DNA from: Sulfuricystis multivorans
Lineage (GTDB): Bacteria > Pseudomonadota > Gammaproteobacteria > Burkholderiales > Rhodocyclaceae
DNA: 64,000 bases
NCBI RefSeq assembly: GCF_003966565.1
Contig: NZ_AP018718.1
Span: 992,001 to 1,056,000 of the forward strand
Reading direction: 5' to 3'
Within the stretch, counting starts at the first letter, position 1; each line of letters starts with the position of its first letter. The translations under genes were made by a program, and so were the position numbers. Shown here one piece after another: positions 10,293 to 20,556 of the stretch. A model generated the notes under the pieces. It searched no databases. It was not told the DNA's origin and saw nothing but the letters and a program-made list of their open reading frames with translations.

Positions 10293-13097
10293 GTGAATAA
10301 ATCACCCAGAGCGTCGATCTTCAAAGCGTCCCTGATGGCCATGCTCCTTGCCGGCGCCTTCGGTGCACAGGCCGCTGGACTCGGGCCGTTGAGTGTCTAT
10401 TCCGGAATCGGCCAGCAGTTGAATGCCGAAGTCGCTTTGAATGCGACGCCTGCCGAACTGGGTTCGATGTCGGCCCGAATCGCTTCGCCGGAAGCGTTCA
10501 AGGAAGCAGGTATCGACTACTTGCCGGTGCTCGCGGACTTGCAGATCAGGATCGACAAGTCGGCGAGCGGTCAGCCGGTTTTGAAGCTGACGACGGTTCG
10601 TCCGGTCACCGAACCCTTCCTGCATTTTCTCGTCGAGCTGAGCTGGGGTTCCGGTCGGGTGATCAGGGAATACACCTTCCTGCTCGATCCACCGGAAATG
10701 CTCCAGGTAGCCAGGCCGGCTTCGGTGGTTGCGCCTACGGCACCGGCGAGCAAGCCCCTGCCGGCGCCTGCTGCCGTCAAACCTGCGGTGTCACCCACCG
10801 TCGTGGCAGGAGCGCCCGCCAGCAGCGAATATCGGGTCAAGCCCGGAGATACGCTGAGCAAGATTGCCCGGGAGACGCGGCCGGAATCGGTCACGCTCGA
10901 TCAGATGCTGGTCGCATTGTTGGACAACAACCGGGATGCCTTCGATGGCGGCAACATGAACCGCCTGCGTGCGGGCAAGATTTTGCGCATTCCGGCAGCC
11001 GATGAGGTCGCCAGGGTCGATCCAGCCACGGCGCGCAAGCTGGTGATCGAGCAGACCACTGAATTCGCCGCATATCGGCGTCGGCTCGCAGGAGCGGTGG
11101 CGGCAGCGCCGGTGGCTGCGGCCGTTCCGCCTCAGCAGGTGAGTGGTACGATCAAGCCCGAGGTCGAGGACAAGACGCCTCCGCCGCCGGTCAAGGATAA
11201 GCTGGAAGTCTCGCGCACCGAACCGGCGAAAGCTAAACAGGCTGCGAGCGGCAGAAGCCTCGAAGAGGATCTGATCGCCCGCGACAAGGCGTTGCGTGAA
11301 GCGTCTGAACGCATCGCATTGCTTGAAAAAAATATCGAGAACCTCAAGAAACTCATTGAGATCAAGAGCGAGGCGGGGGCCGCACTCCAACAGCAGAATA
11401 CGGCCGCCCAACCGGCTCCCAAGGCGAAACCCGTTGAGCCGGCGAAGAGTGAAGCGTCCGCGTCGAAAGCCGAGGAAGCCAAACCAGCAGCAGCCACGGA
11501 ATCGGTCCCTGCCAAGCCGACTGATACTGCACCTGGGGCCGCGGTGCCTGCAGCCCCGGCCGACATTTCAAGCCAGACGGCCAAACCCGCTGTACCGCCG
11601 CCTGCTGCGAAGAAGCCGGCTTTGCCACCACCAGAAGCCGAACTCAGCTTCGTCGAGGAAAACCCCGAGATCGTCTATGGCGGTGGTGGCCTGATTGCCC
11701 TGCTGCTCGGTTATCTGGGCTATGCCTCCTGGCGCCGTAAGAAGGCAGCGGCTGAAAAAACTTCTCCAGCGGCTGCCGTTGCGCCAGCGCCGACTCCCGC
11801 CCCGGTCGAGGCCGCGCCGCAGAGCGTGCTTGCTCCCGGCTTCGAAAGTGGTGAACTCTCGATCCAGGGCGAATTCAGCGAAGGCGGCCTGCTGACGAGT
11901 GAGGAGATCGTCGATCCGGTGGCCGAGGCCGAGGTGCTGATGGCCTATGGGCGCGACCGTCAGGCCGAGGAAGTGCTGCAGGCTGGCCTCGTCAAGGACC
12001 CCGGCCGGTCGGCAATTCACATGAAACTGCTCGAGCTGTATGCCAAGCAGGAGAATCTCGCCCAATTCGAGGCGGTCGCCGCGAAACTCCACGAACTCGA
12101 CAAAGGCCATGGCCCGGATTGGGAAAAAGTCGTTACCATGGCGCATTCGCTGGGCTTGTTTGGCGGCATTTTTGCCGTGGGCCCGACGGCGACCGAGGCA
12201 GTCAAGCCTGCTGCGGCAATCGACAGGGTCGAGCCCGCACCGACCGTCGAATCGATCCAGCCCGAGCCGATCCAGCCCGAGCCTGCAGCGGTTGGAGTCT
12301 CCAAACAGGAAGCTTTAGCCCCGCAGGCACCGGAAACAGCCGCCGTCGAAAACATTCCCTCGCTGGAGTTCGATCTGGATCTTGGCTCGCCCGCCGAGGT
12401 TGAGCCAGCAGGCAGCGAACCGGGTCAAGCTCGACTGGCTAAGGTGCCCGCCGAAGAGACCGGAGTGGTGCTCGATTTCGATTTCGACCTCGGCTCACCT
12501 GAAGCCGAGGCGGCTGTGGTGGGCGCGGTGGAAGAAGCCGAGGCTGTCGCGAAGGAAAATCCTCCGGTTCTCGATTTCGAACTGGACATCGGCTCCCCGG
12601 TCGAGGAAACCGCCGAAGCCGCAGAGAAAACTGCCGCTGCCGAACAACCCGTCGACATCGATTTCGATTTCGATCTGAATCCGGCGACCGATACCGAGTC
12701 TGGCCCCCCGGCTGAGCCCTCTTCAGCGGATCTATCTGCCGTTTCGGTCCCGCATGCGGAAACGCCAGCGGAACCATCGCCGTTGCCGGGCATCGGTGAT
12801 CTGAAGCTGGATTTCGATCTCGACCTCGAAGAAGTGCCGACCGACAAGCTACCCCTGGGTTCCATACCAGAGCCGTCGCTGGCGGCCGAGGCGCAATCTG
12901 TTGCTGCTCCTGTCGCACCACAGGAAGCCGAGCCCGACAATGCCGAGGCGGCCACGAAGCTGGAGCTGGCGCAGGCTTATGAGGAAATGGGCGATTTGGA
13001 GGGCGCGCGCGAGCTCCTGAACGAGGTCCTCAACGAAGGCTCGCCATCCCAGCAGGCGCAAGCCAAGGCCAAGCTGGAGCAGTTGAGCGCAAGCTGA
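10293..13097 (+). CDS. fimV: FimV/HubP-type polar landmark protein
   Basis: 934 residues. FimV proteins are inner-membrane polar hubs needed for type IV pili and twitching. Layout: signal peptide; periplasmic FimV N-terminal domain (GLGPLSVYSGIGQQLNAEV); LysM peptidoglycan-binding domain at about residues 177-235 (YRVKPGDTLSKIA); Pro/Ala-rich linker; coiled coil near 325-360; transmembrane helix near 459-480 (GGGGLIALLLGYLGYA). The cytoplasmic part holds a TPR-like segment, five acidic repeats of the type LDFDLDLGSP, and the conserved C-terminal TPR motif (LELAQAYEEMGDLEGARELL). The repeat core TGCCGTTGCGCCAGCGCCGA lies in the linker after the membrane helix. Confidence 0.94.
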   Translation: MNKSPRASIFKASLMAMLLAGAFGAQAAGLGPLSVYSGIGQQLNAEVALNATPAELGSMSARIASPEAFKEAGIDYLPVLADLQIRIDKSASGQPVLKLTTVRPVTEPFLHFLVELSWGSGRVIREYTFLLDPPEMLQVARPASVVAPTAPASKPLPAPAAVKPAVSPTVVAGAPASSEYRVKPGDTLSKIARETRPESVTLDQMLVALLDNNRDAFDGGNMNRLRAGKILRIPAADEVARVDPATARKLVIEQTTEFAAYRRRLAGAVAAAPVAAAVPPQQVSGTIKPEVEDKTPPPPVKDKLEVSRTEPAKAKQAASGRSLEEDLIARDKALREASERIALLEKNIENLKKLIEIKSEAGAALQQQNTAAQPAPKAKPVEPAKSEASASKAEEAKPAAATESVPAKPTDTAPGAAVPAAPADISSQTAKPAVPPPAAKKPALPPPEAELSFVEENPEIVYGGGGLIALLLGYLGYASWRRKKAAAEKTSPAAAVAPAPTPAPVEAAPQSVLAPGFESGELSIQGEFSEGGLLTSEEIVDPVAEAEVLMAYGRDRQAEEVLQAGLVKDPGRSAIHMKLLELYAKQENLAQFEAVAAKLHELDKGHGPDWEKVVTMAHSLGLFGGIFAVGPTATEAVKPAAAIDRVEPAPTVESIQPEPIQPEPAAVGVSKQEALAPQAPETAAVENIPSLEFDLDLGSPAEVEPAGSEPGQARLAKVPAEETGVVLDFDFDLGSPEAEAAVVGAVEEAEAVAKENPPVLDFELDIGSPVEETAEAAEKTAAAEQPVDIDFDFDLNPATDTESGPPAEPSSADLSAVSVPHAETPAEPSPLPGIGDLKLDFDLDLEEVPTDKLPLGSIPEPSLAAEAQSVAAPVAPQEAEPDNAEAATKLELAQAYEEMGDLEGARELLNEVLNEGSPSQQAQAKAKLEQLSAS
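11774..11795 (-). repeat. Solo interspersed repeat inside fimV
   Basis: TGCCGTTGCGCCAGCGCCGA, followed by CT, on the plus strand matches the reverse complement of the shared core GTCGGCGCTGGCGGGACGGC with about two changes. It encodes part of a Pro/Ala linker (AVAPAPTP), so chance similarity from low-complexity coding is possible here. Confidence 0.5.
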
Positions 13098-13151
13098 GCG
13101 GCAACACGCATGCCGGACACCTGAGAGGGTTCCGACATTACTTGTCTGCGG

Positions 13152-13763
13152 ATGTCAAGACGCGCCATGTTCCATCCCGCCTCGCTGTTGCTGGCCTGGC
13201 TGGCTTTCGCATTTGCGCTGCAGTGGCTGAGCGTTATCTGGCTGGCCGCCGTGGCGGCTGCTTGCATCGCGCTGGCCATCGTGCTGGCCTCCGACCGCAC
13301 CCGTGCGCTGCTGCGCCGCACCCGCTGGCTGCTGCTCTCGCTGCTGATGCTCTACCTTTTCTTCACCCCCGGCGAATATCTACCTGGAATGGCCGGAACG
13401 CTCGGCCTCACTCATGAAGGACTCAGACGAGGGGCGGAGCAGATCGGTCGACTGCTCACGCTCTTGGCGAGTCTCGCCCTGCTGCATCGGCAACTGGGAA
13501 CAACAGGACTGCTCGCCGGACTGCATTGGCTTCTGACCCCCTTCGCCTGGCGCGAGAAGACGGTCGTCAGGCTGATGCTGGTGCTCGATACGGTTGAGCG
13601 GCAACGCGCCATGCCGTGGCGGGAATGGCTGATGCCGTCAGACATCGGCGCAAGCGGGCTGCCCTCCACCCTGACATTGACGATGCCGCGCTTTCGCGCC
13701 ATCGATTGCGCCTTGATGCTGTTCGTCGCCGGCTGCCTTTCGCTCCTGATGCGCTACGCATGA
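13152..13763 (+). CDS. CbiQ/EcfT-like integral membrane protein
   Basis: 203 residues with several transmembrane helices in the first 80 residues and one at the C-terminus. The order of hydrophobic segments and the cytoplasmic region (RRGAEQIGRLLTLLASLALL, LLTPFAWREKTVVRLMLVLDTVE) resemble the T component of energy-coupling-factor transporters (CbiQ family). Proteins of this kind are common between fimV and truA in Betaproteobacteria. No ATPase or substrate-binding component lies nearby. The stop overlaps the truA start (ATGA). Family placement is tentative. Confidence 0.6.
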   Translation: MSRRAMFHPASLLLAWLAFAFALQWLSVIWLAAVAAACIALAIVLASDRTRALLRRTRWLLLSLLMLYLFFTPGEYLPGMAGTLGLTHEGLRRGAEQIGRLLTLLASLALLHRQLGTTGLLAGLHWLLTPFAWREKTVVRLMLVLDTVERQRAMPWREWLMPSDIGASGLPSTLTLTMPRFRAIDCALMLFVAGCLSLLMRYA

Positions 13764-14554
13764 GAATCGCGCTCGGTCTGGAATACGACGGCTCTCGATT
13801 CTTGGGTTGGCAGTCGCAAGCGGGGGGCAATACGGTCCAGGATGCGTTGGAGGCCGCGCTCGCTGCCGTTGCCGGCCATCGTGTTCGTGTCGTATGTGCC
13901 GGCCGCACCGACGCCGGCGTGCATGCGACCGCCCAGCTGGTACATTTCGATGTCGCTGTTTCCAGACCCCTGACGGCCTGGGTACGCGGCGCGAATGCGC
14001 ATTTGCCGCGAGAAGTCGCTGTGCGCTGGGCCGTACCGGTCGGCGCGGATTTTCATGCACGCTTTGCCGCGCGGGCACGCAGCTATCGCTATCTGCTGCT
14101 CAATCGGCCTGAGCGGCCCGGCCTTTTGGCCGGCCGCGTCGGGTGGTGCCATCGACCCTTGGATCTACCTGCGATGCGGGCTGCCTCCGCCTGCTTGATC
14201 GGAGAACACGATTTCTCGTCATTCCGAGCCGCCGGCTGCCAGGCGAAATCGCCCGTCAAAACCCTGTATCGTTTCGACATCGAGCGGCAGGGCGATCTGA
14301 TCGTGTTCGACTGCTGCGCGAATGCTTTCCTGCATCACATGGTGCGCAATCTGGTGGGCGCGCTGGTCCATGTCGGCGTGGGCAGGATGAGCCCGGACGA
14401 TTTCGTGCGCCTGCTCGAAGCGCGCGACCGGCGTCTGGGTGCGCCGACTTACGCGCCCGATGGCCTGTATCTGACGGGGGTCGAATACGACGAGGCTTGG
14501 GGATTGCCGCAGCAGGGACGTATCATGGCGCTTCCCTGTCTGCCCCTTGGATGA
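13760..14554 (+). CDS. truA: tRNA pseudouridine(38-40) synthase TruA
   Basis: 264 residues from the ATG at 13760. Converts uridines 38-40 of the anticodon arm to pseudouridine. N-terminal RIALGLEYDGSRFLGWQSQ, the catalytic aspartate in VVCAGRTDAGVHATAQLVHFD (near residue 52), and the C-terminal FLHHMVRNLVGALVHVG are all present. Its start overlaps the preceding membrane-protein stop. truA directly upstream of trpF is the typical betaproteobacterial order. Confidence 0.96.
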   Translation: MRIALGLEYDGSRFLGWQSQAGGNTVQDALEAALAAVAGHRVRVVCAGRTDAGVHATAQLVHFDVAVSRPLTAWVRGANAHLPREVAVRWAVPVGADFHARFAARARSYRYLLLNRPERPGLLAGRVGWCHRPLDLPAMRAASACLIGEHDFSSFRAAGCQAKSPVKTLYRFDIERQGDLIVFDCCANAFLHHMVRNLVGALVHVGVGRMSPDDFVRLLEARDRRLGAPTYAPDGLYLTGVEYDEAWGLPQQGRIMALPCLPLG

Positions 14555-14558
14555 GCCC

Positions 14559-15206
14559 ATGCAGCGCACGCGCGTCAAGATCTGCGGCATCACGCGGGAA
14601 GAAGATCTCGCCGCCGTAGTGGCGGCCGGCGCCGATGCCGTCGGTTTCGTCTTTTATCCCCCCAGTCCACGCCATCTACCGGTCGAAACGGCTGCCAGGC
14701 TCTCGCGGCTGGTGCCGCCATTCGTCACCCGGGTCGGCCTGTTCGTGAATGCCGAGCCCGCCCTCGTCCGGGAAACGCTCGCCCAGGTGCCGCTCGATCT
14801 GTTGCAGTTCCATGGCGACGAGGATGCCGCTTATTGTCAGCAGTTCGCCCGCCCGTATCTCAAGGCGGTGCGGGTCAAGCCGGAGGTCGATCTGCTAGAA
14901 TTCGCCGGCGCTTTCCCGACCGCCCAAGGATTGCTGCTCGATGCCTGGAGCAGCGGCTATGGCGGCAGCGGGCAAACCTTCGACTGGTCGCTGATCCCTG
15001 AAAACCTGCCGCTGCCGATCATTCTGTCGGGTGGGCTCCACGCGGGCAATGTCGGCGATGCGCTGGTCAGGATTCGGCCTTGGGCAGTGGATGTCAGCAG
15101 CGGCGTAGAACGCTCCAAGGGCATCAAGGATGCGACGAAAATCGCCGCCTTCATGGCGGCAGTGAGAATGGCAGATGACGCAAAACGAGTACAGTTTGCC
15201 CGATGA
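14559..15206 (+). CDS. trpF: Phosphoribosylanthranilate isomerase
   Basis: 215 residues from the ATG at 14559 ([16 protein letters not shown]). A TTG at 14547 would add four residues. Catalyses the Amadori rearrangement of PRA in tryptophan synthesis. Active-site Cys in KICGIT, the Asp in [19 protein letters not shown] and the phosphate-binding [11 protein letters not shown] / [14 protein letters not shown] blocks are intact. The 3' end overlaps trpB by 32 bases. Confidence 0.95.
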   Translation: MQRTRVKICGITREEDLAAVVAAGADAVGFVFYPPSPRHLPVETAARLSRLVPPFVTRVGLFVNAEPALVRETLAQVPLDLLQFHGDEDAAYCQQFARPYLKAVRVKPEVDLLEFAGAFPTAQGLLLDAWSSGYGGSGQTFDWSLIPENLPLPIILSGGLHAGNVGDALVRIRPWAVDVSSGVERSKGIKDATKIAAFMAAVRMADDAKRVQFAR

Positions 15207-16380
15207 GCGGGGCCATTTCGGCAGATACGGCGGCATCTTCGTCGCCGAGACGCTGATTCCTGCACTCACCGAGCTGGCGGCGGCCTACGAGGATGCGCGC
15301 AACGATCCCGCCTTCCGCGCCGAATTCGAGCAGGAACTGACGCATTATGTCGGTCGCCCAAGCCCGATCTACTATGCGCGGCGCTGGTCGCAGGCGCTCG
15401 GCGGCGCACAGATCTATCTCAAGCGCGAAGATCTCAACCACACCGGCGCACACAAGATCAACAACGGCATCGGCCAGGCATTGCTGGCGCGCCGCATGGG
15501 CAAGCGGCGCGTGATCGCCGAGACCGGCGCAGGCATGCACGGCGTCGCGACGGCCACCGTTGCCGCACGCTATGGCATGGAATGCGTCGTCTACATGGGC
15601 TCGGAAGACGTCAAGCGTCAGTCGGCCAACGTTTATCGGATGAAAGTGCTCGGCGCGACGGTCGTACCGGTCGAGTCCGGCTCGAAGACGCTCAAGGATG
15701 CGCTCAACGAGGCGATGCGCGATTGGGTCACGAATGTCGAGAACACCTTCTACATCATCGGCACGGTGGCAGGTCCGCATCCCTATCCGATGATGGTGCG
15801 CGACTTCCAGTCGGTGATCGGCAAGGAGTGCATCGCGCAAATGCCTCGGCTTGCGGGGCGGCAACCTGACCAGGTGATCGCCTGCGTGGGCGGCGGTTCC
15901 AATGCGATGGGCATCTTTTACGACTACCTCCCCAATGAAAAGGTCAAGCTGGTCGGCGTCGAAGCTGCCGGCCTGGGGATCGAGACCGGCCACCATGCCG
16001 CGTCATTGACCGCCGGCCGCCCGGGGGTTTTGCACGGCAACCGCACCTATCTGTTGCAGGACGACAATGGCCAGATCATCGAGACGCACTCGATTTCCGC
16101 CGGCCTGGACTATCCGGGCGTCGGCCCCGAGCACGCCTGGCTCAAGGACAGCGGCAGGGCCGAGTATGTGACCGTCACGGACGAGGAAGCACTGGCTGCG
16201 TTTCACGACCTGTGTCGCTACGAGGGCATCATCCCGGCACTGGAGTCGAGCCATGCGCTCGCCTACGCGGCGAAAGCCGCGCGCGGCCTGCCGAAGGACC
16301 GCATCCTGCTCGTCAACCTGTCCGGCCGTGGCGACAAGGACTTGCACACGGTGGCCGAACGCGCCGGGATAAGGTTCTGA
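15175..16380 (+). CDS. trpB: Tryptophan synthase beta subunit
   Basis: 401 residues. PLP enzyme joining indole and serine; partner of TrpA in the alpha2-beta2 complex. The PLP lysine is in the HTGAHKINN motif (near residue 90). [14 protein letters not shown], the phosphate-binding [12 protein letters not shown], and the C-terminal [11 protein letters not shown] are intact. Unlike the usual operon, trpA does not follow directly: 517 bases carrying a DUF4160/DUF2442 pair lie between them. The next reading frame starts immediately at the base after the trpB stop. Confidence 0.97.
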   Translation: MTQNEYSLPDERGHFGRYGGIFVAETLIPALTELAAAYEDARNDPAFRAEFEQELTHYVGRPSPIYYARRWSQALGGAQIYLKREDLNHTGAHKINNGIGQALLARRMGKRRVIAETGAGMHGVATATVAARYGMECVVYMGSEDVKRQSANVYRMKVLGATVVPVESGSKTLKDALNEAMRDWVTNVENTFYIIGTVAGPHPYPMMVRDFQSVIGKECIAQMPRLAGRQPDQVIACVGGGSNAMGIFYDYLPNEKVKLVGVEAAGLGIETGHHAASLTAGRPGVLHGNRTYLLQDDNGQIIETHSISAGLDYPGVGPEHAWLKDSGRAEYVTVTDEEALAAFHDLCRYEGIIPALESSHALAYAAKAARGLPKDRILLVNLSGRGDKDLHTVAERAGIRF

Positions 16381-16648
16381 ATGCCAACCATTTTGCAGAT
16401 GCTTGGTTGGCGGTTGTTCTTTTATGCTTTATGCCAATGAAGGCTGCGAGCCAATGCATGTACATGCGCGCAAGGGAGAGATGGAATGCAAATTCTGGTT
16501 ATTGCCCGACGAGTACGAGATCAGACCTGCATTCGTCCATGGCCTTGGCCCGCGCGATCTGCGCGAGATTCGTAAGTTGATCTTCGATCATTTCGAGTAC
16601 ATTGCCGAACGTTGGCAAATTTTCCAGCAGGAGAGGGGAAATGGCTAA
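16381..16648 (+). pseudogene. DUF4160 gene broken by a 7-bp tandem duplication
   Basis: The first frame reads MPTILQMLGWRLFFYA and then stops at 16438-16440. The second frame continues as YANEGCEPMHVHARKGEMECKFWLLPDEYEIRPAF to the TAA at 16648. Together they make a complete DUF4160 protein of about 86 residues (family start MPTIL..GFRFFFYxNE). The break is at TTTATGC repeated twice (16421-16427, 16428-16434). Deleting one copy restores the frame exactly (WRLFFYANEGCEP). The family is usually paired with DUF2442, as here, and is suspected to form a toxin-antitoxin-like module. Confidence 0.9.
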
Positions 16649-16898
16649 ATGGCACGAAGTCCGGGACGCACGCATCGTCGATGATTTCCTCATGCTGAAC
16701 ATCGATGGCCGCCCTATGCGCTTTGCCATACGCGAGCTGTCACCGCGGCTCAAGACGGCCAGCGCCGAAAGTTTGGCAGTGTTCGAGGTCAGTCCGTCGG
16801 GTTACGGCATCCACTGGCCTTTGATCGACGAAGATCTGTCGATCGACGGTTTGTTGGGTATCCGTCATTCATTCGATACCGAGCGGGTGGCGGCCTGA
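16641..16898 (+). CDS. DUF2442 domain protein (putative partner/antitoxin of DUF4160)
   Basis: 85 residues from the ATG at 16641, preceded by a strong ribosome site (GGAGAGGGG). It overlaps the DUF4160 stop by eight bases. The C-terminal [23 protein letters not shown] matches the DUF2442 signature (GxGIHWPxxDEDLSIxGLL). Intact, whereas its partner is frameshifted. Its TGA overlaps the trpA ATG by one base, so trpA translation is coupled to this gene. That could explain why it persists even if the module is dead. Function of the family is unproven. Confidence 0.9.
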   Translation: MAKWHEVRDARIVDDFLMLNIDGRPMRFAIRELSPRLKTASAESLAVFEVSPSGYGIHWPLIDEDLSIDGLLGIRHSFDTERVAA

Positions 16899-17712
16899 TG
16901 TCGCGCATTGCTGCCACATTCGCCCGGCTTGCGGCAGAAGGTCGCAAGGCGCTGATTCCCTTCATCACCGCGGGTGATCCCGGGCCCGGGCTGACGCTGC
17001 CGCTGATGCATGCGCTTATCGCCGGCGGTGCCGACATCATCGAGCTCGGCGTGCCGTTTTCCGACCCGATGGCCGACGGCCCGACGATCCAGCGTGCCTC
17101 GGAGCGCGCCCTTTCCTATGGCGTCAGCTTGCATCTCGTGCTCGGCATGGTGCGTGAATTCCGCAAGGCCGATGCGATTACGCCCATCGTGCTGATGGGC
17201 TATGCCAATCCAATCGAGGCCTATGGCCTCGAAGCATTTGTCCGCGATGCGGCGGCAGCCGGTGTCGATGGCGTGCTGACGGTCGATTATCCGCCCGAGG
17301 AATGCGCGGGGTTTGCCGACGCTTTGCAGCAGCATGGCATCGATCCGATCTTCCTGCTGGCGCCGACTTCCGACGCGAAACGGATCACCGAGGTTGCCGA
17401 GGTGGGCAGCGGTTACATCTACTACGTCTCGCTGAAGGGCGTGACGGGTTCGGCGGCGATCGATCTCGACGAGGTCGCCCGGCGTATCCCGCTGATCCGC
17501 GAAAAAGTGGGTATGCCAGTCGGCGTCGGCTTTGGCGTCCGCGATGCCGCCTCCGCCGCACGTATCGCACGTGTCGCCGATGCGGTGGTGATCGGCAGCC
17601 GGATCATCGAGTTGATCGAACGAGGGCCGGCGGAAGAAGCACCAGCAAGGGTGACGGCCTTTTTGCGCGAGGTGCGCGCCGCGATGGATGCGACGTCAGG
17701 GGAGACGCAGGG

Positions 17713-17716
<4 letters not shown>
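16898..17716 (+). CDS. trpA: Tryptophan synthase alpha subunit
   Basis: 272 residues. Cleaves indole-3-glycerol phosphate to indole for TrpB. Catalytic Glu and Asp are in [17 protein letters not shown] (near residues 49 and 60), followed by [20 protein letters not shown], and the phosphate-binding [11 protein letters not shown] and VIGSRIIE. Its start overlaps the DUF2442 stop (TGATG) and its stop overlaps accD (ATGA), so the operon remains fully coupled. Confidence 0.97.
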
Positions 17717-18572
<856 letters not shown>

Positions 18573-18573
<1 letters not shown>

Positions 18574-19856
18574 TGTCGCCGCACAGTCTGGCCGACTGGC
18601 TCGCCTACCTGGAAAGCCTGCACCCGAAAGGGCAGGCGGGCATCGAGCTCGGCCTCGATCGAGTACGGCGCGTTTCCCAAGCGCTCGGCCAGCGACCGTT
18701 CTGCCCGGTGATCACCGTCGGCGGCACCAACGGCAAGGGTTCGACCTGTGCGCTGCTCGAGCGCATCCTGATGTCCGCCGGCTACCGGGTCGGCACCTAT
18801 ACCTCGCCGCACCTGATCACCTACAACGAACGGGTGCGCATCGACGGCCTGCCAGCGAGTGATGCCGCCTTCTGCGCGGCATTTACGCGCGTCGAGGCGG
18901 CGCGCGGAGAAGTGCCGCTCACCTATTTCGAATTCGGCACGCTGGCCGCCTGGGAGATGTTCGCGGCCGCCCGCCCCGATGCGATCATCCTCGAGGTGGG
19001 CCTGGGGGGGCGGCTCGACGCGACGAACATCTATGATGCCGACTGCGCGGTCGTCACCAGCATCGCGCTGGATCACACCGACTATCTCGGGCCGACGCGC
19101 GAGCACATCGGTTGCGAGAAGGCCGGTATCTGCCGTCCCGGCCGGCCGCTGATCTGTGGCGATGACGATCCACCGGCCGGATTGGTCGAAGCCTGCCGTG
19201 CCGCCAGCGCCGAGTTTCGCTGCCTCGGCCGTGATTTCGGTTATCTACGTCAAGAAAACCAGTGGCAATTTTGGAACCTCACGGGGCGGCGGCTTGGTGG
19301 TCTGGCCCATCCTGCCTTGCGCGGCGAATGCCAATTGAGCAACGCGGCCTGCGCGATCGCCGCGCTCGATGCGCTCGATGAGCATTTGCCGGTCGCCGCC
19401 CAAGACATCCGCCGCGGGCTGGCGGAAGTCGAATTGGCGGGGCGCTGCCAGGTGCTGCCTGGGCGACCGCAGCTCGTTCTCGATGTCGCCCATAATCCCC
19501 AGGCGGCAGCCGAGCTTGCCCGCAACCTCGGCAACATGGGATGCGCCCGCACGACCTGGGCCGTCTTCGGCATGATGGCCGACAAGGACATTGCCGGCGT
19601 CGTCGGGGCGATGCGTCACCGGGTCGATCGCTGGCTGCCCTGCGACCTGCCGGTGCCGCGCGCGGCGTCTGCGGCGCAGCTGGCCGCAATCATCGAAAAA
19701 CTCGGCGCAGACGGCAAGGCACCGACCTTCGTTTCTCCCGAGGCAGCGCTGCGCCACGCGCAGGAGAACGCCAGCGCCGATGATAGAATTTTGGCCTTAG
19801 GATCATTCCTGACGGTGGCGGGGGTGATGCGTTCCCTGAATCGCGGCGGTGGCTGA
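18573..19856 (+). CDS. folC: Bifunctional folylpolyglutamate/dihydrofolate synthase
   Basis: 427 residues. Adds glutamate to dihydropteroate and to folates. ATP-binding P-loop VGGTNGKGSTCALLE (near residue 50), the YTSPHLITYNERVRIDG block, the Mur-ligase signature EVGLGGRLDATN, and DVAHNPQAA are visible. The start overlaps the accD stop by one base. A copy of the interspersed repeat falls in the coding sequence at 19194-19219 (CRAASAEFR). Confidence 0.96.
19194..19219 (-). repeat. Solo interspersed repeat inside folC
   Basis: TGCCGTGCCGCCAGCGCCGA followed by GTTTCG; it matches the reverse complement of the shared core (consensus TGCCGTCCCGCCAGCGCCGA, then CTTTTC) with about two to three changes. 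Confidence 0.6.
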
Positions 19857-19857
19857 G

Positions 19858-20541
19858 ATGGCGCAAGAGAACAGACAGTTGGATGCACAGGTGCAGCCGG
19901 ACGAGATCATGCTGCTCAAGAAGCGTGCCCGACGGCGCCTGATCGGCGCCGTGGCGGTGGCGCTGTTCGCGGCCATCGTGCTGCCGATGGTGATGGACCA
20001 CCAACCGGCACCGCCGCTCAAGGATCTCCAGGTTCGCATCCCGAGTCCGGACGAAGGCGCTGACCGGAAGATGGCCGGCACGGAAAAACCCATCGCCAGG
20101 ACGGAAGCCAAACCCATCGCCAAGCCGGAGCCGAAATCGGAAGCGAAGCCCGCGGCGGAATCGGCAGACAAGGCGGCAGCGAAAGCCGAAAATGGCCACC
20201 TGCCGGAAACCAAAGCCGAGAATAAATCAGTGGCAGCCCCTGCCGCCGTCGAGCCGAAGCCGCCCGCCAAGACCGAGCCCAAGGCCGAGGTGAAATCCCC
20301 AGTCGGCGGAGAGTCGTGGGAAGTCCAGCTGGGTGCGTATGCCGAGATGGGGCGTGTCAAGAATCTACTGGCGAAGCTCAAAGAAATGGGGTTGCCGGCC
20401 TACACCGAGAAGGTCGATACCCCGAACGGCCCACGCACGCGTGTTCGGGCAGGACCTTTTCCCAGTCAGGATGCTGCCGAGAAGGCGAGGGCGCGTATCA
20501 AGACGATCGGTATCGATGGCCCGGTGGCCAAAAAATCGTGA
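19858..20541 (+). CDS. SPOR-domain protein, DedD-like
   Basis: 227 residues from the ATG at 19858; a GTG at 19849 overlapping folC would add three. DedD-type proteins bind denuded septal peptidoglycan. A short cytoplasmic N-terminus with KKRARRRL is followed by one membrane helix (LIGAVAVALFAAIVLPMVM, about residues 25-45). A long Lys/Pro/Glu/Ala linker leads to a C-terminal SPOR domain (WEVQLGAYAEMGRVKNLLAKL ... TRVRAGPFPSQDAAEKARARI). The folC-dedD-cvpA-purF order matches E. coli. Confidence 0.9.
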   Translation: MAQENRQLDAQVQPDEIMLLKKRARRRLIGAVAVALFAAIVLPMVMDHQPAPPLKDLQVRIPSPDEGADRKMAGTEKPIARTEAKPIAKPEPKSEAKPAAESADKAAAKAENGHLPETKAENKSVAAPAAVEPKPPAKTEPKAEVKSPVGGESWEVQLGAYAEMGRVKNLLAKLKEMGLPAYTEKVDTPNGPRTRVRAGPFPSQDAAEKARARIKTIGIDGPVAKKS

Positions 20542-20556
20542 CAGCGAATCCGGCCG

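Noticed and set aside
16403-16648. DUF4160 frame taken as an intact 81-residue gene starting at TTG 16403
   Set aside because: The N-terminus in that frame (VGGCSFM) is not homologous; the family N-terminus is in the other frame just upstream, so a frameshift is the better reading.
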